From Rhodococcus erythropolis NBRC 15567 (GTDB taxonomy: Bacteria; Actinomycetota; Actinomycetes; Mycobacteriales; Mycobacteriaceae), in NCBI RefSeq assembly GCF_001552595.1, contig NZ_BCRM01000001.1:620001-684000 (forward strand): a stretch of 64,000 bases of DNA, written 5' to 3'. Below, one piece after another: positions 52,047 through 62,706 of this stretch (the stretch's first letter is position 1; every line of letters begins with the position of its first letter). Made by a program: the position numbers and the translations under genes. The notes under the pieces were generated by a model. The model made no database searches, was not told where the DNA came from, and saw only the letters and a list, made by a program, of their open reading frames with translations.

Positions 52047-53579
52047 TTACTTCGCCATGTCCTGAGCTGCTCGGTACGAGAAGACCATAGCCGTGCCGAG
52101 TGGAACTCCGGGGCCGGGGTAGAAGCGGCCGCTCAGTGACGCGCTCGTGTTGCCGGCGGCGTACAGGCCGTCGATGGCGCTGCCGTCAGCACGCAGGACT
52201 CGGCCGTTGACGTCGGTGACCAATCCGCCCTTGGTGCCGAGGTCACTGAGGACGATGCGGGCCGCGTAGAACGGTCCGTTCTCGATGGCCGTCAGTGCCG
52301 CATTCGCACCGCCGTTGGGTGGGCAGAAGAACGCGTCGTACGGGTCTTCGCCGCGATGGAACTCTTCGTCGACGCCCAGTTTTGCGGCATCGTTGAACTT
52401 TTCGACAGTGCTGCGCAATGCGTCGGCCGGTAGTCCGGTCTTGGCAGCGAGTTCTTCGAGAGTGTCGGCACCGACCCACGTTCCGGCTTCGAGGTGCTTG
52501 GCGGGCGCCGTGTTCGGGATGCAGATGGCGGGCAGTCCGCCACCCTCGCGCGAGTCGAAGATCATGAACGACGGCACGGCAGAACCGTTGTCGTCGTGAG
52601 CATCCATGGCTCGTCCGAACTGGTCGTACGGAAGCGACTCGTTGAGGTAGCGCTCACCGGCGCTGTCGACGACGAGCCCACCGCGAACGCCGACCATGAA
52701 GGCGGCGCTGCCGTCGGGCTGCTCGACGCCGGGGCAGAACCACGCCTGATCGAGCAAGGCTGTTGCGCCGCCGACAGCAATACCGGCAGAGATCGCGTCG
52801 CCGGTGTTGGCGCCGAAGGGACCCATACTCCAGATCGCCTTGCCGGGGGTGCCTGCCTGCTCACGCATCTCGGCGTTGCCTTCGATGCCGCCTGCTGCCA
52901 TCAGGACACCGCGGTTCGCCTTGATTCGCTGGGTTTCGCCGCCGGATTCGACCTCGGCGCCGACAACACGGCCGTCTTCCACGATCAGGGAGGTGAGGAC
53001 GGATTCGGTGCGAAGTTCTGCCTTACCGGTGCTCTGAACTGCGGCCAGCAGACGGCCGATCAGTGCGCGCCCACCGATCATCGGGCCGGGAGCATGATCC
53101 TGACCGGTGCGGTCTTGGTCCAGTTCCGGACGCACCTTGCCGGCGAGGTCACCGATGTCGGCGGGATCGAGATCGAGAGGGTTGATGGAGCGTCCCGTGT
53201 CCATCCGGCCTTCGGCTTTGTAGTAGTCGGGGAACGCACGGAACTCGAATTCGATGTTCGGGTTCTGCTCGAGTAGAGCGACGACAGCGGGAGCGGTCTC
53301 GACGTAGGCGTCCTGGCGCTCGGACTCGGCGTCACCGAGCAACGCGCGCAGATAGGTGCGGGCATTCTCGGTCGAGTCGGGAAGTCCGGCGCGTTCCTGC
53401 ACCTGGGTACCTGGGAGCCAGATCGAGGCGCCCGAGTAGGCGGAGGTCCCGCCGAAACGATCGGTTTTCTCGAGGACGATCGTCGTCAATCCCTGAGCAG
53501 CGGCGGTATATGCGCCGGTCAGCGCTCCGCCGCCGGAGCCGACTACCAACACGTCGCACTCGCTGGTCCAGTCCTGCAT
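52047..53579 (-). CDS. kstD: 3-Ketosteroid delta1-dehydrogenase KstD
   Basis: 510-aa FAD enzyme that introduces the C1-C2 double bond into 3-ketosteroids. FAD motif VVGSGGGA (residues 12-19), catalytic Tyr119 in FPDYYKAEG, Tyr487 and Gly491 in GRFYPGPGVPLG; these positions are those of KstD1 of R. erythropolis as I remember it. Start is the second of two adjacent ATGs (53579; 53582 also possible) after AAGGA; a longer frame would run into the divergent TetR gene. Divergent from TetR at 53733. With KshA it opens ring B. Confidence 0.95.
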   Translation of the reverse strand: MQDWTSECDVLVVGSGGGALTGAYTAAAQGLTTIVLEKTDRFGGTSAYSGASIWLPGTQVQERAGLPDSTENARTYLRALLGDAESERQDAYVETAPAVVALLEQNPNIEFEFRAFPDYYKAEGRMDTGRSINPLDLDPADIGDLAGKVRPELDQDRTGQDHAPGPMIGGRALIGRLLAAVQSTGKAELRTESVLTSLIVEDGRVVGAEVESGGETQRIKANRGVLMAAGGIEGNAEMREQAGTPGKAIWSMGPFGANTGDAISAGIAVGGATALLDQAWFCPGVEQPDGSAAFMVGVRGGLVVDSAGERYLNESLPYDQFGRAMDAHDDNGSAVPSFMIFDSREGGGLPAICIPNTAPAKHLEAGTWVGADTLEELAAKTGLPADALRSTVEKFNDAAKLGVDEEFHRGEDPYDAFFCPPNGGANAALTAIENGPFYAARIVLSDLGTKGGLVTDVNGRVLRADGSAIDGLYAAGNTSASLSGRFYPGPGVPLGTAMVFSYRAAQDMAK

Positions 53580-53732
53580 CATTGCGTCCTTACTCCAAGA
53601 GGGTGGGGTGTCCACGGAATACCGCACGGCACTGGAAGGCCATGCCAGGTCCCACTGAGCGGGCAATATGCCGAGATGGGTGGTCCAGGTGAGAGAATTA
53701 GCGCGGTCGTTCGCGGCCGGGACACATAATCG

Positions 53733-54359
53733 ATGATGGGGGCGACGTTGCCGAGAATTGCCGAGGTCAGGGACGCTGCTGAGCCCAGTTCGGACGAGCA
53801 GCGGGCGCGCCATGTGCGGATGCTGGAAGCGGCCGCCGAATTGGGGACCGAGAAAGAACTCTCACGGGTTCAGATGCACGAAGTTGCCAAGCGGGCAGGC
53901 GTGGCCATCGGCACTCTCTACCGCTATTTCCCTTCGAAGACGCACCTCTTCGTCGCTGTGATGGTCGAGCAGATCGATCAGATCGGCGACAGTTTCGCCA
54001 AGCATCAGGTGCAGTCGGCCAATCCGCAGGACGCCGTGTACGAGGTCCTGGTGCGCGCGACTCGCGGGTTACTGCGTCGGCCGGCCCTTTCGACTGCGAT
54101 GCTGCAGTCGTCCAGTACCGCCAACGTCGCGACGGTGCCGGACGTGGGCAAGATCGATCGCGGCTTCCGGCAGATCATCCTCGATGCGGCCGGGATCGAG
54201 AACCCGACCGAGGAAGACAACACCGGGTTGCGTCTGCTGATGCAGCTGTGGTTCGGGGTCATCCAATCGTGCCTCAACGGTCGAATTTCCATCCCGGATG
54301 CGGAGTACGACATCCGCAAGGGGTGCGACCTGCTTCTGGTGAATCTCTCACGACACTGA
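53733..54359 (+). CDS. TetR-family regulator, KstR-like
   Basis: 208 aa; ATG 53733 (or 53736) with weak ribosome site. HTH VQMHEVAKRAGVAIGTLYRYFPSKTHLFVAVM (about residues 46-77) has the same VQM...GVAxGTLYRYFPSKxHL as KstR, the cholesterol regulator, while the C-terminal half differs. Divergent from kstD and ahead of the thiolase/FadE operon, it likely regulates one or both. I see no KstR-type AACnnGTT site in the 153-bp gap, so its operator is probably different. Confidence 0.87.
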   Translation: MMGATLPRIAEVRDAAEPSSDEQRARHVRMLEAAAELGTEKELSRVQMHEVAKRAGVAIGTLYRYFPSKTHLFVAVMVEQIDQIGDSFAKHQVQSANPQDAVYEVLVRATRGLLRRPALSTAMLQSSSTANVATVPDVGKIDRGFRQIILDAAGIENPTEEDNTGLRLLMQLWFGVIQSCLNGRISIPDAEYDIRKGCDLLLVNLSRH

Positions 54360-54402
54360 CGTGACCTCGCCCCTTCTCGGGGTGGGTTCGTCATGTCCTC
54401 AA

Positions 54403-55716
<1,314 letters not shown>

Positions 55717-55750
55717 CCCGTACTCACACTGTCGAATTGACGAGGTAGAC

Positions 55751-57931
55751 ATGACCATTGGATTGAGTGAAGAAGATCGTGACCTCCGCGACTCCGTACG
55801 GGGCTGGGCGGCACGTCACGCAACACCCACCGCTATCCGTGAAGCGGTCGAGGCGAAGGTCGAAACTCGCCCCCAACTCTGGAGCGGGCTTGCCGAGCAG
55901 GGACTTCTCGGACTACACGTGGCCGAGGAATTCGGCGGCGCTGGATACGGATTGGTCGAGCTCGCGATCGTCGTCGAGGAACTCGGGCGCTCCATGGTTC
56001 CCGGCACGTTCCTGCCGACAGTCGTGGTCAGCGCCGTTCTCAGCGACGCCGGAGTCACCGCTCCGCTGGCCGGACTGGTCGACGGCAGCACACTCGGAGC
56101 CGTTGCACTGCAGCCGGGTTCGCTGAAGATCGCCCGCGACGGCGACACCGCCACCCTCAGTGGAACGTCCAGCCAGATTCTCGGTGGCCATGTCGGCGAC
56201 GTGTTCCTCCTCGCGACGGACAGCGGATTCGTTCTGCTCGGACGTGACCGCCTCGAGGTCACGGACTTGGCCAGTTACGACGTCGTACGTCGTAACTCCG
56301 AGGTCACCGTCGACGGACTGGTCCTCGCCGATTCCGAGATCCTCACCATCGATACGCAGCGTGTACTCGACATTGCCGCAACACTGTTCGCGGCCGAGGC
56401 ATCAGGTTTGGCCGACTGGGCCGTCACGACCTCGGCCGACTACGCGAAGGTGCGTCAGCAGTTCGGTCGCCCGATCGGCCAGTTCCAGGGCGTCAAGCAC
56501 AAGGCCGCTCGGATGCTCGCTCTTGCCGAGCAGGCGCGCGTCTGCGCGTGGGACGCTGCGCGCGCACTGACGCCCGCCAACGGCGTCGGTGCCGAAGAGG
56601 CTTCTCTCGCAGCAGCCGTCGCCGGAGCCACGGCCCTCGAAGCAGGCTTCTCCGTCACGCGTGACTGCATCCAGGTGCTCGGCGGAATCGGCTACACGTG
56701 GGAGCACGACGCGCACCTGTACCTGCGCCGCGCGCAGTCCCTGCGAATTCTGCTGGGTTCCACGGCATCCTGGCGTCGTCGCGTTGCCGAGCTGACCATT
56801 GCCGGCACCCGTCGCGTGCTCAGCATCGAGTTGCCGCCCGAGGCCGAGGCGATCCGCGCCGACGTCCGCGCCGAGCTCGCTCCTGCACTCGAACTCGAAG
56901 GTGCCGCGCAGAAGACGTACCTCGCGGAAAAGGGCTACACCGCACCGCACTTCACGGCTCCGTGGGGCAAGTCCGCCGATGCCGTCAGTCAGCTGGTCAT
57001 CGCCGAAGAACTGCGCGCTGCGAAGATCAAGCCGCACGACATGATCATCGGCAACTGGGTCATCCCGACGCTCATCGCGCACGGCAACGAAGAGCAGCTC
57101 GCCAAGTTCGTCCCGCCGTCACTGCGCGGCGACATCGTCTGGTGTCAGCTCTTCTCCGAGCCCGGCGCAGGTTCCGACCTCGCCGCGCTGAGTACAAAGG
57201 CCACCAAGGTCGACGGTGGCTGGAAGTTGCAGGGCCAGAAGGTGTGGACGTCGATGGCACGCGACGCGCACTGGGGAATCTGCCTCGCGCGCACCGACGC
57301 CGACGCCCCCAAGCACAAGGGCCTGTCCTACTTCCTGATCGACATCAAGAACAGCGGCCTCGACATTCGCCCGCTTCGCGAGATCACCGGTGAAGCACTG
57401 TTCAACGAAGTCTTCTTCGACGACGTCTTCGTCCCCGACGAGTGCCTGGTCGGCGAGCCGGGGGACGGCTGGAAGCTCGCTCGCACGACACTGGCCAACG
57501 AGCGTGTCTCGCTGTCCAACGACTCGTCTCTCGGATCGGGCGGTGAGGCTCTTCTGAGCCTGGTCGACGGACTACCCGGTGGCATCGACGACGAGCAGCT
57601 GACGGTGCTCGGAAAGGTGCTGTGCGACGCGCAGTCCGGCGGTCTGCTCGGTCTGCGCACCACGCTGCGCTCGCTCACCGGCGCGCAGCCGGGGGCCGAA
57701 TCCTCGGTGGCGAAGTTGATCGGTGTCGAGCACATCCAGCAGGTCTGGGATGTGGCAATGGAGTGGGCCGGGCCGAGTTCACTTCTGGGCGACCAGCATC
57801 GGATGTCTGCAACCCAGATGTTCTTGAACTCGCAGTGCATGTCCATCGCGGGTGGTACAACCAATGTTCAGCTCAACATCATCGGTGAGCGAATCCTGGG
57901 TCTGCCTCGCGACCCCGAACCGGGAAAGTGA
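55751..57931 (+). CDS. Fused double acyl-CoA dehydrogenase, FadE34-like
   Basis: 726 aa consisting of two acyl-CoA dehydrogenase domains in one chain (about 1-365 and 380-726), whereas most steroid side-chain dehydrogenases are alpha2beta2 of separate genes. First half: GLHVAEEFGGAGYGLVE, RQQFGRPIGQFQGVKHKAA, GGIGYTWEHDAHLYLRRA. Second half: FSEPGAGSDLAALSTKA, WKLQGQKVWTS, FFDDVFVPDECLVG, GGTTNVQLNIIGERILG. FadE34 of Mycobacterium (adjacent to kstR) and CasC of Rhodococcus have this build and act on C24 steroid acyl-CoAs; the TetR neighbour fits. ATG 55751 after GAGG. Confidence 0.88.
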   Translation: MTIGLSEEDRDLRDSVRGWAARHATPTAIREAVEAKVETRPQLWSGLAEQGLLGLHVAEEFGGAGYGLVELAIVVEELGRSMVPGTFLPTVVVSAVLSDAGVTAPLAGLVDGSTLGAVALQPGSLKIARDGDTATLSGTSSQILGGHVGDVFLLATDSGFVLLGRDRLEVTDLASYDVVRRNSEVTVDGLVLADSEILTIDTQRVLDIAATLFAAEASGLADWAVTTSADYAKVRQQFGRPIGQFQGVKHKAARMLALAEQARVCAWDAARALTPANGVGAEEASLAAAVAGATALEAGFSVTRDCIQVLGGIGYTWEHDAHLYLRRAQSLRILLGSTASWRRRVAELTIAGTRRVLSIELPPEAEAIRADVRAELAPALELEGAAQKTYLAEKGYTAPHFTAPWGKSADAVSQLVIAEELRAAKIKPHDMIIGNWVIPTLIAHGNEEQLAKFVPPSLRGDIVWCQLFSEPGAGSDLAALSTKATKVDGGWKLQGQKVWTSMARDAHWGICLARTDADAPKHKGLSYFLIDIKNSGLDIRPLREITGEALFNEVFFDDVFVPDECLVGEPGDGWKLARTTLANERVSLSNDSSLGSGGEALLSLVDGLPGGIDDEQLTVLGKVLCDAQSGGLLGLRTTLRSLTGAQPGAESSVAKLIGVEHIQQVWDVAMEWAGPSSLLGDQHRMSATQMFLNSQCMSIAGGTTNVQLNIIGERILGLPRDPEPGK

Positions 57932-57938
57932 CCTGCAC

Positions 57939-59141
57939 ATGAGCAATCGCACCTTCGTCATCGGCGTGGGCATGACCAAGTTCGAGAAGATCGAGACCCG
58001 CGACTGGGAATACCCGGACATGGTGACCGAAGCCGTCTCGAATGCACTCACCGATGCCGGGATCAGCTACGACCAGATCCAGCGTGCTGCAGTCGGTTAC
58101 GTGTTCAACGCGTCGACAGCAGGCCAGCGTGCCCTGTACGAAACGGGTCTGTCCGGTATCCCGATCTTCAACGTCAACAACAACTGCGCCACCGGCTCGA
58201 CGGCACTGATGACGGCGCGCGAGTGGGTACAGGCCGGACAAGCGGACTGCGCACTGGCCGTCGGCTTCGAAAAGATGACCAAAACGGCGCTGACCGGAAC
58301 CGGTGAGATGCCCAAGGTCACCACTTTGGATTCGCAGCTGAAGATCATGGTCGAGGACTACGGCTTCGCCCGATCGCCCATGACCGCTCAGTTGTTCGGT
58401 AATGCCGCCGTCGAGCACATGAAGAAGTACGGCACCACGGTCGAGCAGATTGCAGCCGTGGCGGTCAAGAACCACAAGCACTCGGTCAACAATCCGTATG
58501 CGCAGTTCCGTGACGAGTACACCCTCGAACAGGTGCTCGGCGACAAGATGATTCACGAGCCGCTGACGCGCTCGCAGTGTTCACCGACTTCGGACGGTGC
58601 CGGTGCTGCCGTCGTCGTGAGTGAGAAGTTCGTCCGTGAGCACGGACTCGAGGACCGTGCGATCGAGATCGTCGCTCAGGCCATGACCACCGACACCTCG
58701 GCAGCGTTTGCCGAGAAGTCGATGATCGACGTAGTAGGCGCGCCGATGACGGCTGCGGCCGCCGAGCAGGTCTTTGCCGAAGCCGGCATCAGCATCGACG
58801 ACGTCGATGTCATCGAACTGCACGACTGCTTCGCGATCAACGAGATCATCACCTACGAAGGTCTCGGAATGTGCGGCGCCGGTGAAGGCGGAAAGCTCGT
58901 CGAATCCGGTGCCACTACGTACGGCGGCCAGTGGGTCGTCAACCCGTCTGGCGGTCTGATCTCGAAGGGCCACCCGCTGGGTGCCACCGGGCTGGCACAG
59001 TGCGCCGAACTGACGTGGCAGCTTCGCGGGACCGCAGACGCTCGCCAGGTCGAAGGCGCACGAATCGGATTGCAGCACAACCTCGGACTGGGCGGCGCGT
59101 GCGTCGTGACCGTCTACCGAGCCGGAACTTTGGAGAACTGA
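57939..59141 (+). CDS. SCPx-type thiolase / lipid-transfer protein
   Basis: 400 aa; ATG 57939. Thiolase fold of the SCP-x branch without the C-terminal SCP2 domain. NNNCATGSTALMTA has the nucleophilic Cys, ELHDCFAINEI and GGLISKGHPLGATG the His, and NLGLGGACVVTVY a second Cys, so it looks like an active thiolase rather than one of the aldolase-type Ltp proteins; no DUF35 partner is nearby either. Overlaps the MaoC gene by 1 bp. Probably acts on the side-chain ketoacyl-CoA along with the first thiolase. Confidence 0.87.
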   Translation: MSNRTFVIGVGMTKFEKIETRDWEYPDMVTEAVSNALTDAGISYDQIQRAAVGYVFNASTAGQRALYETGLSGIPIFNVNNNCATGSTALMTAREWVQAGQADCALAVGFEKMTKTALTGTGEMPKVTTLDSQLKIMVEDYGFARSPMTAQLFGNAAVEHMKKYGTTVEQIAAVAVKNHKHSVNNPYAQFRDEYTLEQVLGDKMIHEPLTRSQCSPTSDGAGAAVVVSEKFVREHGLEDRAIEIVAQAMTTDTSAAFAEKSMIDVVGAPMTAAAAEQVFAEAGISIDDVDVIELHDCFAINEIITYEGLGMCGAGEGGKLVESGATTYGGQWVVNPSGGLISKGHPLGATGLAQCAELTWQLRGTADARQVEGARIGLQHNLGLGGACVVTVYRAGTLEN

Positions 59142-60010
59142 TGGCTATCGATCTCGAGGTGGCATTGTCCGCCGAACCGACTGTGCGCGAAGCGTCGTGG
59201 ACGGACCGCGACGTCATGCTCTACCAGTTGGGGCTCGGCGCCGGCGTGAACGCTCTGGATCCCGCCGAGCTCACCTGGGTGTACGAAAAGGGTCTGAAAG
59301 TGCTCCCGACCTTTGCAATGGTTGCGGGCCAGGGAGTTTCGGCGGGTGTACTGCCCGCAGCGTCGATGAGTATGCAGGGAATCGACATCGACCTGCGCAA
59401 GATTCTGCACGGTGGGCAGTCGCTGGCACTTCACGCGCCGATCCCGTCGACGGGTGCTGCTCGTATTTCCACTCGCATCGCTGACGTGTGGGACAAGGGC
59501 AAGGCTGCCGTCATCGTGCTCGAGACGGCGGCCGAGGACCTTGACGGGAATCCGTTGTGGACCACCGGAATGCAGATCTGGGCCCGCGGCGAAGGTGGAT
59601 TCGGCGGCAGCGCCGGTCCCGAAGTTGTTGCCGGGGTGCCTGACCGGGCGCCCGACAAGGTACTGACGTCGAGCACGAGTACCTCACAAGCTCTGGTGTA
59701 CCGACTCAGTGGAGACATGAACCCGCTGCACGCTGATCCCTCCTTCGCGAAGATGGCGGGATTCGACGCTCCGATTCTGCACGGTCTGGCGTCGTACGGC
59801 ATCGTCTGCAAGGCGGTGGTCGACGGAATTCTCGACGGAGATCCGACGCGGATGAAGAACTACTCGGTGCGGTTCGCCGGTTCGCTGTTCCCCGGCGAAT
59901 CCATCAACACCTCGGTATGGCGGGACGGCAACACACTGACCTTGGCGGCGACGTGCCCCGAGCGCGAGAACTCCCCGGTTCTCACACACGCAACAATGGA
60001 GATCAACTGA
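59141..60010 (+). CDS. MaoC-family 2-enoyl-CoA hydratase (ChsH3-like)
   Basis: 289 aa with two hot-dog domains; the second carries the hydratase-2 motif YRLSGDMNPLHADPSFA (catalytic Asp and His) followed by GFDAPILHGL. N-terminal LYQLGLGAGVNALDPAELTWVYE and ARGEGGFGG are shared with ChsH3 (Rv3538) of M. tuberculosis, the hydratase for C24 side-chain enoyl-CoA. Coupled to Ltp before and thioesterase after by TGATG overlaps. It hydrates the enoyl-CoA made by the fused dehydrogenase. Confidence 0.9.
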   Translation: MAIDLEVALSAEPTVREASWTDRDVMLYQLGLGAGVNALDPAELTWVYEKGLKVLPTFAMVAGQGVSAGVLPAASMSMQGIDIDLRKILHGGQSLALHAPIPSTGAARISTRIADVWDKGKAAVIVLETAAEDLDGNPLWTTGMQIWARGEGGFGGSAGPEVVAGVPDRAPDKVLTSSTSTSQALVYRLSGDMNPLHADPSFAKMAGFDAPILHGLASYGIVCKAVVDGILDGDPTRMKNYSVRFAGSLFPGESINTSVWRDGNTLTLAATCPERENSPVLTHATMEIN

Positions 60011-60660
60011 TGGACCTCGGCACGCACCCCACGGCAGCCACACACCCGGGCGGCACGATTTTGACGTCGCCGCCGCAGGACGCCCCGGTCGACCGGGCCA
60101 CGGCAGCTGCGCGTCGCGTTGTCGACGCGATGCTGCGCACCGACCGCGGAAACGCCAATCTGGATCGGGTTGCGGAGGAGCTCAACAGCATTGCCGAGCA
60201 CCTCGAGCAGCACTCGCCCGAGGTCGCCGAGCGCTTGATCGACATGTGGAACGGCGAGGGCGTGACCCGTCACGATCCGGTGACCGGCCCCGAGAATGCC
60301 ATTGCGCCGCCGCTGGTTCTGGAAGGGCTCGCTGACGGGTCGGTGCAGGGAGTGGTCACGTTGACGCTGCCGTATCAGGGCCCTCCCGGCCATGTACACG
60401 GCGGTGTTTCGGCGCTGCTGCTCGATCACGTTCTTGGCGTCGCGAACGCCTGGGGTGGAACTTCCGGCATGACAGCACAATTGAGCACTCGGTACCATCG
60501 CCCGACTCCACTGTTCGAGCCCCTCACGATCAGCGGCAAATTCCTTTCCAAGGACGGCCGCAAGATTCACACCGTCGGTGAGATCAAGACTGCGGACGGC
60601 GAATTGTGTGTGTCGGTAGAGGGATTGTTCATCGACAAGACCGTGCCGCGCCCCAGATAG
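60010..60660 (+). CDS. PaaI/THEM4-like hot-dog acyl-CoA thioesterase
   Basis: 216 aa; helical N-terminal part (about 1-95), then the single hot-dog domain with GPPGHVHGGVSALLLDHVLG, where the HGG-D motif is the thioesterase site, and TAQLSTRYHRPTPL. Starts in TGATG with the MaoC gene. It could release CoA from stalled steroid intermediates; in the operon it is the only non-cycle enzyme. Confidence 0.87.
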   Translation: MDLGTHPTAATHPGGTILTSPPQDAPVDRATAAARRVVDAMLRTDRGNANLDRVAEELNSIAEHLEQHSPEVAERLIDMWNGEGVTRHDPVTGPENAIAPPLVLEGLADGSVQGVVTLTLPYQGPPGHVHGGVSALLLDHVLGVANAWGGTSGMTAQLSTRYHRPTPLFEPLTISGKFLSKDGRKIHTVGEIKTADGELCVSVEGLFIDKTVPRPR

Positions 60661-60682
60661 GGGTCTGACGAAGGAGGGCCCA

Positions 60683-61471
60683 GTGGGCAAGCTCGACGGA
60701 CGTGTAGCAGTGGTCACCGGTGCCGGTATGGGCATCGGGCGCGGAGTGGCAGGCGCGTTCGCGCGTGAAGGCGCGTCGGTGTTGGTTGCCGAGATCGACG
60801 AGCCAGCGGGCCTTGAAACCGCCCAGTGGTTGCGGGACGAATGGGGCGCGGAGGCGGAATTCGTCCGGACCGACGTCACCGACAAAGCTCAGGTTGTTGC
60901 CATGGTCGACAAGTCCGTCGAGCGGTTCGGACGCCTCGACATCCTGGTCAACAATGCTTGGCGGACTTTCGGTTTCGCTCGGCTCGAGAAGATGACCGAC
61001 GAGCAATTGCGCGGCGGTTTCGACATGGCAGTGATGGCCGCTTTCTGGGCCATGCAGGCTGCGTTGCCGGAACTCGAGCGTCACGGCACCGGCCGCGTGA
61101 TCAACATGTGCAGCCTCAACGGCGTGAATGCTCACATGTACTCGGTGCAGTACAACGCGGCCAAGGAAGCGTTGCGAACGCTGACTCGCACTGCTGCCCG
61201 CGAGTGGGCTCCCAAGCACGTGAACTGCAACGTCATCTGTCCCGGTGCGCAGAGTGCGGCGTACAAGCGTGTCGCCGAAGCCAATCCGGAAAACGCGGCA
61301 GTGATGGCCGCACAGAACCCGATGGGGCGGATCGGCGATCCCCTCGACGACATCGGCCCCGTTGCGGCCTTCCTGGCGAGCGACGACAGCCGTTACGTCA
61401 CCGGCAACACTCTCTTCGTCGACGGTGGTGGGCACATCAACGGTGTGCAGTGGGCGCCGACCGTCGACTGA
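60683..61471 (+). CDS. SDR-family 3-hydroxyacyl-CoA/hydroxysteroid dehydrogenase
   Basis: 262 aa; GTG 60683 after GAAGGAGG. TGAGMGIGRGVA (about residues 12-23), NNAW in place of NNAG, SLNG (Ser) and YNAAK (about 153-157), then the tail VTGNTLFVDGGGH. The position at the end of the operon, after dehydrogenase, hydratase and thiolases, fits the 3-hydroxyacyl-CoA dehydrogenase step, but a ring hydroxyl is also possible. Confidence 0.88.
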   Translation: MGKLDGRVAVVTGAGMGIGRGVAGAFAREGASVLVAEIDEPAGLETAQWLRDEWGAEAEFVRTDVTDKAQVVAMVDKSVERFGRLDILVNNAWRTFGFARLEKMTDEQLRGGFDMAVMAAFWAMQAALPELERHGTGRVINMCSLNGVNAHMYSVQYNAAKEALRTLTRTAAREWAPKHVNCNVICPGAQSAAYKRVAEANPENAAVMAAQNPMGRIGDPLDDIGPVAAFLASDDSRYVTGNTLFVDGGGHINGVQWAPTVD

Positions 61472-61502
61472 TCGGCAGTAATTCGGCTCGAGAATCCGGC
61501 GT

Positions 61503-62327
61503 CTATTTGGCCGTGAATCCCGCATCGACCGGCAACGCGATACCTGTGACGTATCGAGCCTGATCCGAGACCAACCAGGCTATCGCGTTGCTGACGTCGG
61601 AAGCTTCGATCAGCCCGACGTCCAAGAGATTGCCGACGTCGGCTCCGCTCGATGCGGGGGAGTCTGCGAACAGTTTCGCGACGGCATCGTTGACGACCAT
61701 CGGTGTATTCGCTCCCGCCGGATGCACGGAGTTGACACGAATGTTGTGGGGAGCAAGCCAGTGCGCCCACGTGCGCCCCAACCCGACGATGGCGTGTTTA
61801 CTCGCGCAGTAGCCGTCGGATCCGCCGGTTCCATCACCTCCGCGGCCGACAAGTCCCAGTGTTGATCCGGTCAGGACTATTGCGCCGCCTGTCCCTTGCT
61901 CGATCATCGCGGGCGCTGCGGCCTGGACGGTATTCCAGACGCCGAAAAGATTGACCTCCATCTGGTCGCGGAAGGCGCGGGCATCGTCGATGTCCGGGGA
62001 CATCATGCCGATACCGGCGTTGGCCAGGACGATGTCGAGGCTGCCCAACACTGCCATACCTTCGGATACCGCAGCTCCCAGCGCGGGTAAATCGCGAACG
62101 TCGACTTCTCGCGCGACGACATTTCGCCCGAGAGCCTCGATCATTGCCGTTGTCTGCCTCAAATCCTCGGCGGTACCCATCGGGTAGGCCACCGATTCGA
62201 TCTGGCGGCAGATGTCGAGTGCAATGATGTCCGCACCCTCCTGCGCCAATCGCACGGCATGGCTTCGGCCCTGACCTCGGGCGGCTCCGGTGATCAGTGC
62301 GGTTTTGCCTTCCAACTGTCCGGGCAT
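61503..62327 (-). CDS. Mycofactocin-type SDR dehydrogenase
   Basis: 274 aa. The start LEGKTALITGAARGQGRSHAVRLAQEGADIIALDICRQ is the signature of the mycofactocin-coupled SDR group (GQGRSHAxxLA, ADIIAxDIC), with YCASK (about 170-174) as catalytic part and PAGANTPM. These enzymes keep NAD bound and pass electrons to mycofactocin, often for alcohols and terpenoid or steroid hydroxyls. Faces the steroid operon tail to tail, 31 bp apart. Mycofactocin genes are not in this window. Confidence 0.88.
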   Translation of the reverse strand: MPGQLEGKTALITGAARGQGRSHAVRLAQEGADIIALDICRQIESVAYPMGTAEDLRQTTAMIEALGRNVVAREVDVRDLPALGAAVSEGMAVLGSLDIVLANAGIGMMSPDIDDARAFRDQMEVNLFGVWNTVQAAAPAMIEQGTGGAIVLTGSTLGLVGRGGDGTGGSDGYCASKHAIVGLGRTWAHWLAPHNIRVNSVHPAGANTPMVVNDAVAKLFADSPASSGADVGNLLDVGLIEASDVSNAIAWLVSDQARYVTGIALPVDAGFTAK

Positions 62328-62348
62328 GGGTGCTCCGTCTGTCGTGAA

Positions 62349-62374
62349 TCATGAGTACTCGGTCATGAGTACTG
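62349..62374. repeat. Direct repeat TCATGAGTACT before mycofactocin-type SDR
   Basis: TCATGAGTACT at 62349-62359 and 62363-62373, 14 bp apart; each holds the palindromes TCATGA and AGTACT. Lies 22 bp upstream of the SDR start (62327) in the divergent gap. Candidate regulator sites. Confidence 0.45.
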
Positions 62375-62462
62375 ACTCGAGGGGACGGCGAAACTCGTCG
62401 CCGGCGACGTAGTCTGAGTTCATATACAGCGGGAACTCGCTTCGGAAGAGAAGAGGCTCGGT

Positions 62463-62645
62463 ATGTCCGATTGGGAGAAGAAGTTCGAAGCTGAAGCCAA
62501 GGGCCTCCTGGCCGAGGTTGAAGAAGAGCTGACCGTCCTCGAAGGTGTCGACACCATCGATCCGTTTGGTGAAGACGATCCGGACCCGGTTGCTGGAGAC
62601 GATCCGTCAGCGGGAGATGACGACACCAAGCCGGCCTCGGACTGA
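62463..62645 (+). CDS. Small acidic protein of unknown function
   Basis: 60 aa; ATG 62463 is preceded by GGAAGAGAAGAGG. Charged helix WEKKFEAEAKGLLAEVEEEL (about residues 4-23), followed by an Asp/Pro-rich, probably disordered tail. No homolog recognised. Its stop lies at the first base triplets of an exact 21-bp tandem duplication. The good ribosome site and third-position GC support a real gene. Confidence 0.6.
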   Translation: MSDWEKKFEAEAKGLLAEVEEELTVLEGVDTIDPFGEDDPDPVAGDDPSAGDDDTKPASD

Positions 62646-62683
62646 CCCTGCGACACGTCGACCTGACCCTGCGACACGTCGAC
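62642..62683. repeat. Exact 21-bp tandem duplication
   Basis: Two adjacent identical 21-bp units (62642-62662 and 62663-62683) beginning CTGACCCTGCGACACG. The first unit holds the stop of the small acidic gene. Length divisible by three; probably a slippage event. Confidence 0.8.
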
Positions 62684-62706
62684 GCGCCTCGACGCCGCTC
62701 GGTATC

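Noticed and set aside
53580-53813. Longer KstD start reaching into the TetR gene
   Set aside because: The 510-aa form agrees with KstD numbering (Tyr119, Tyr487) and has a ribosome site; the extension would overlap the divergent gene.
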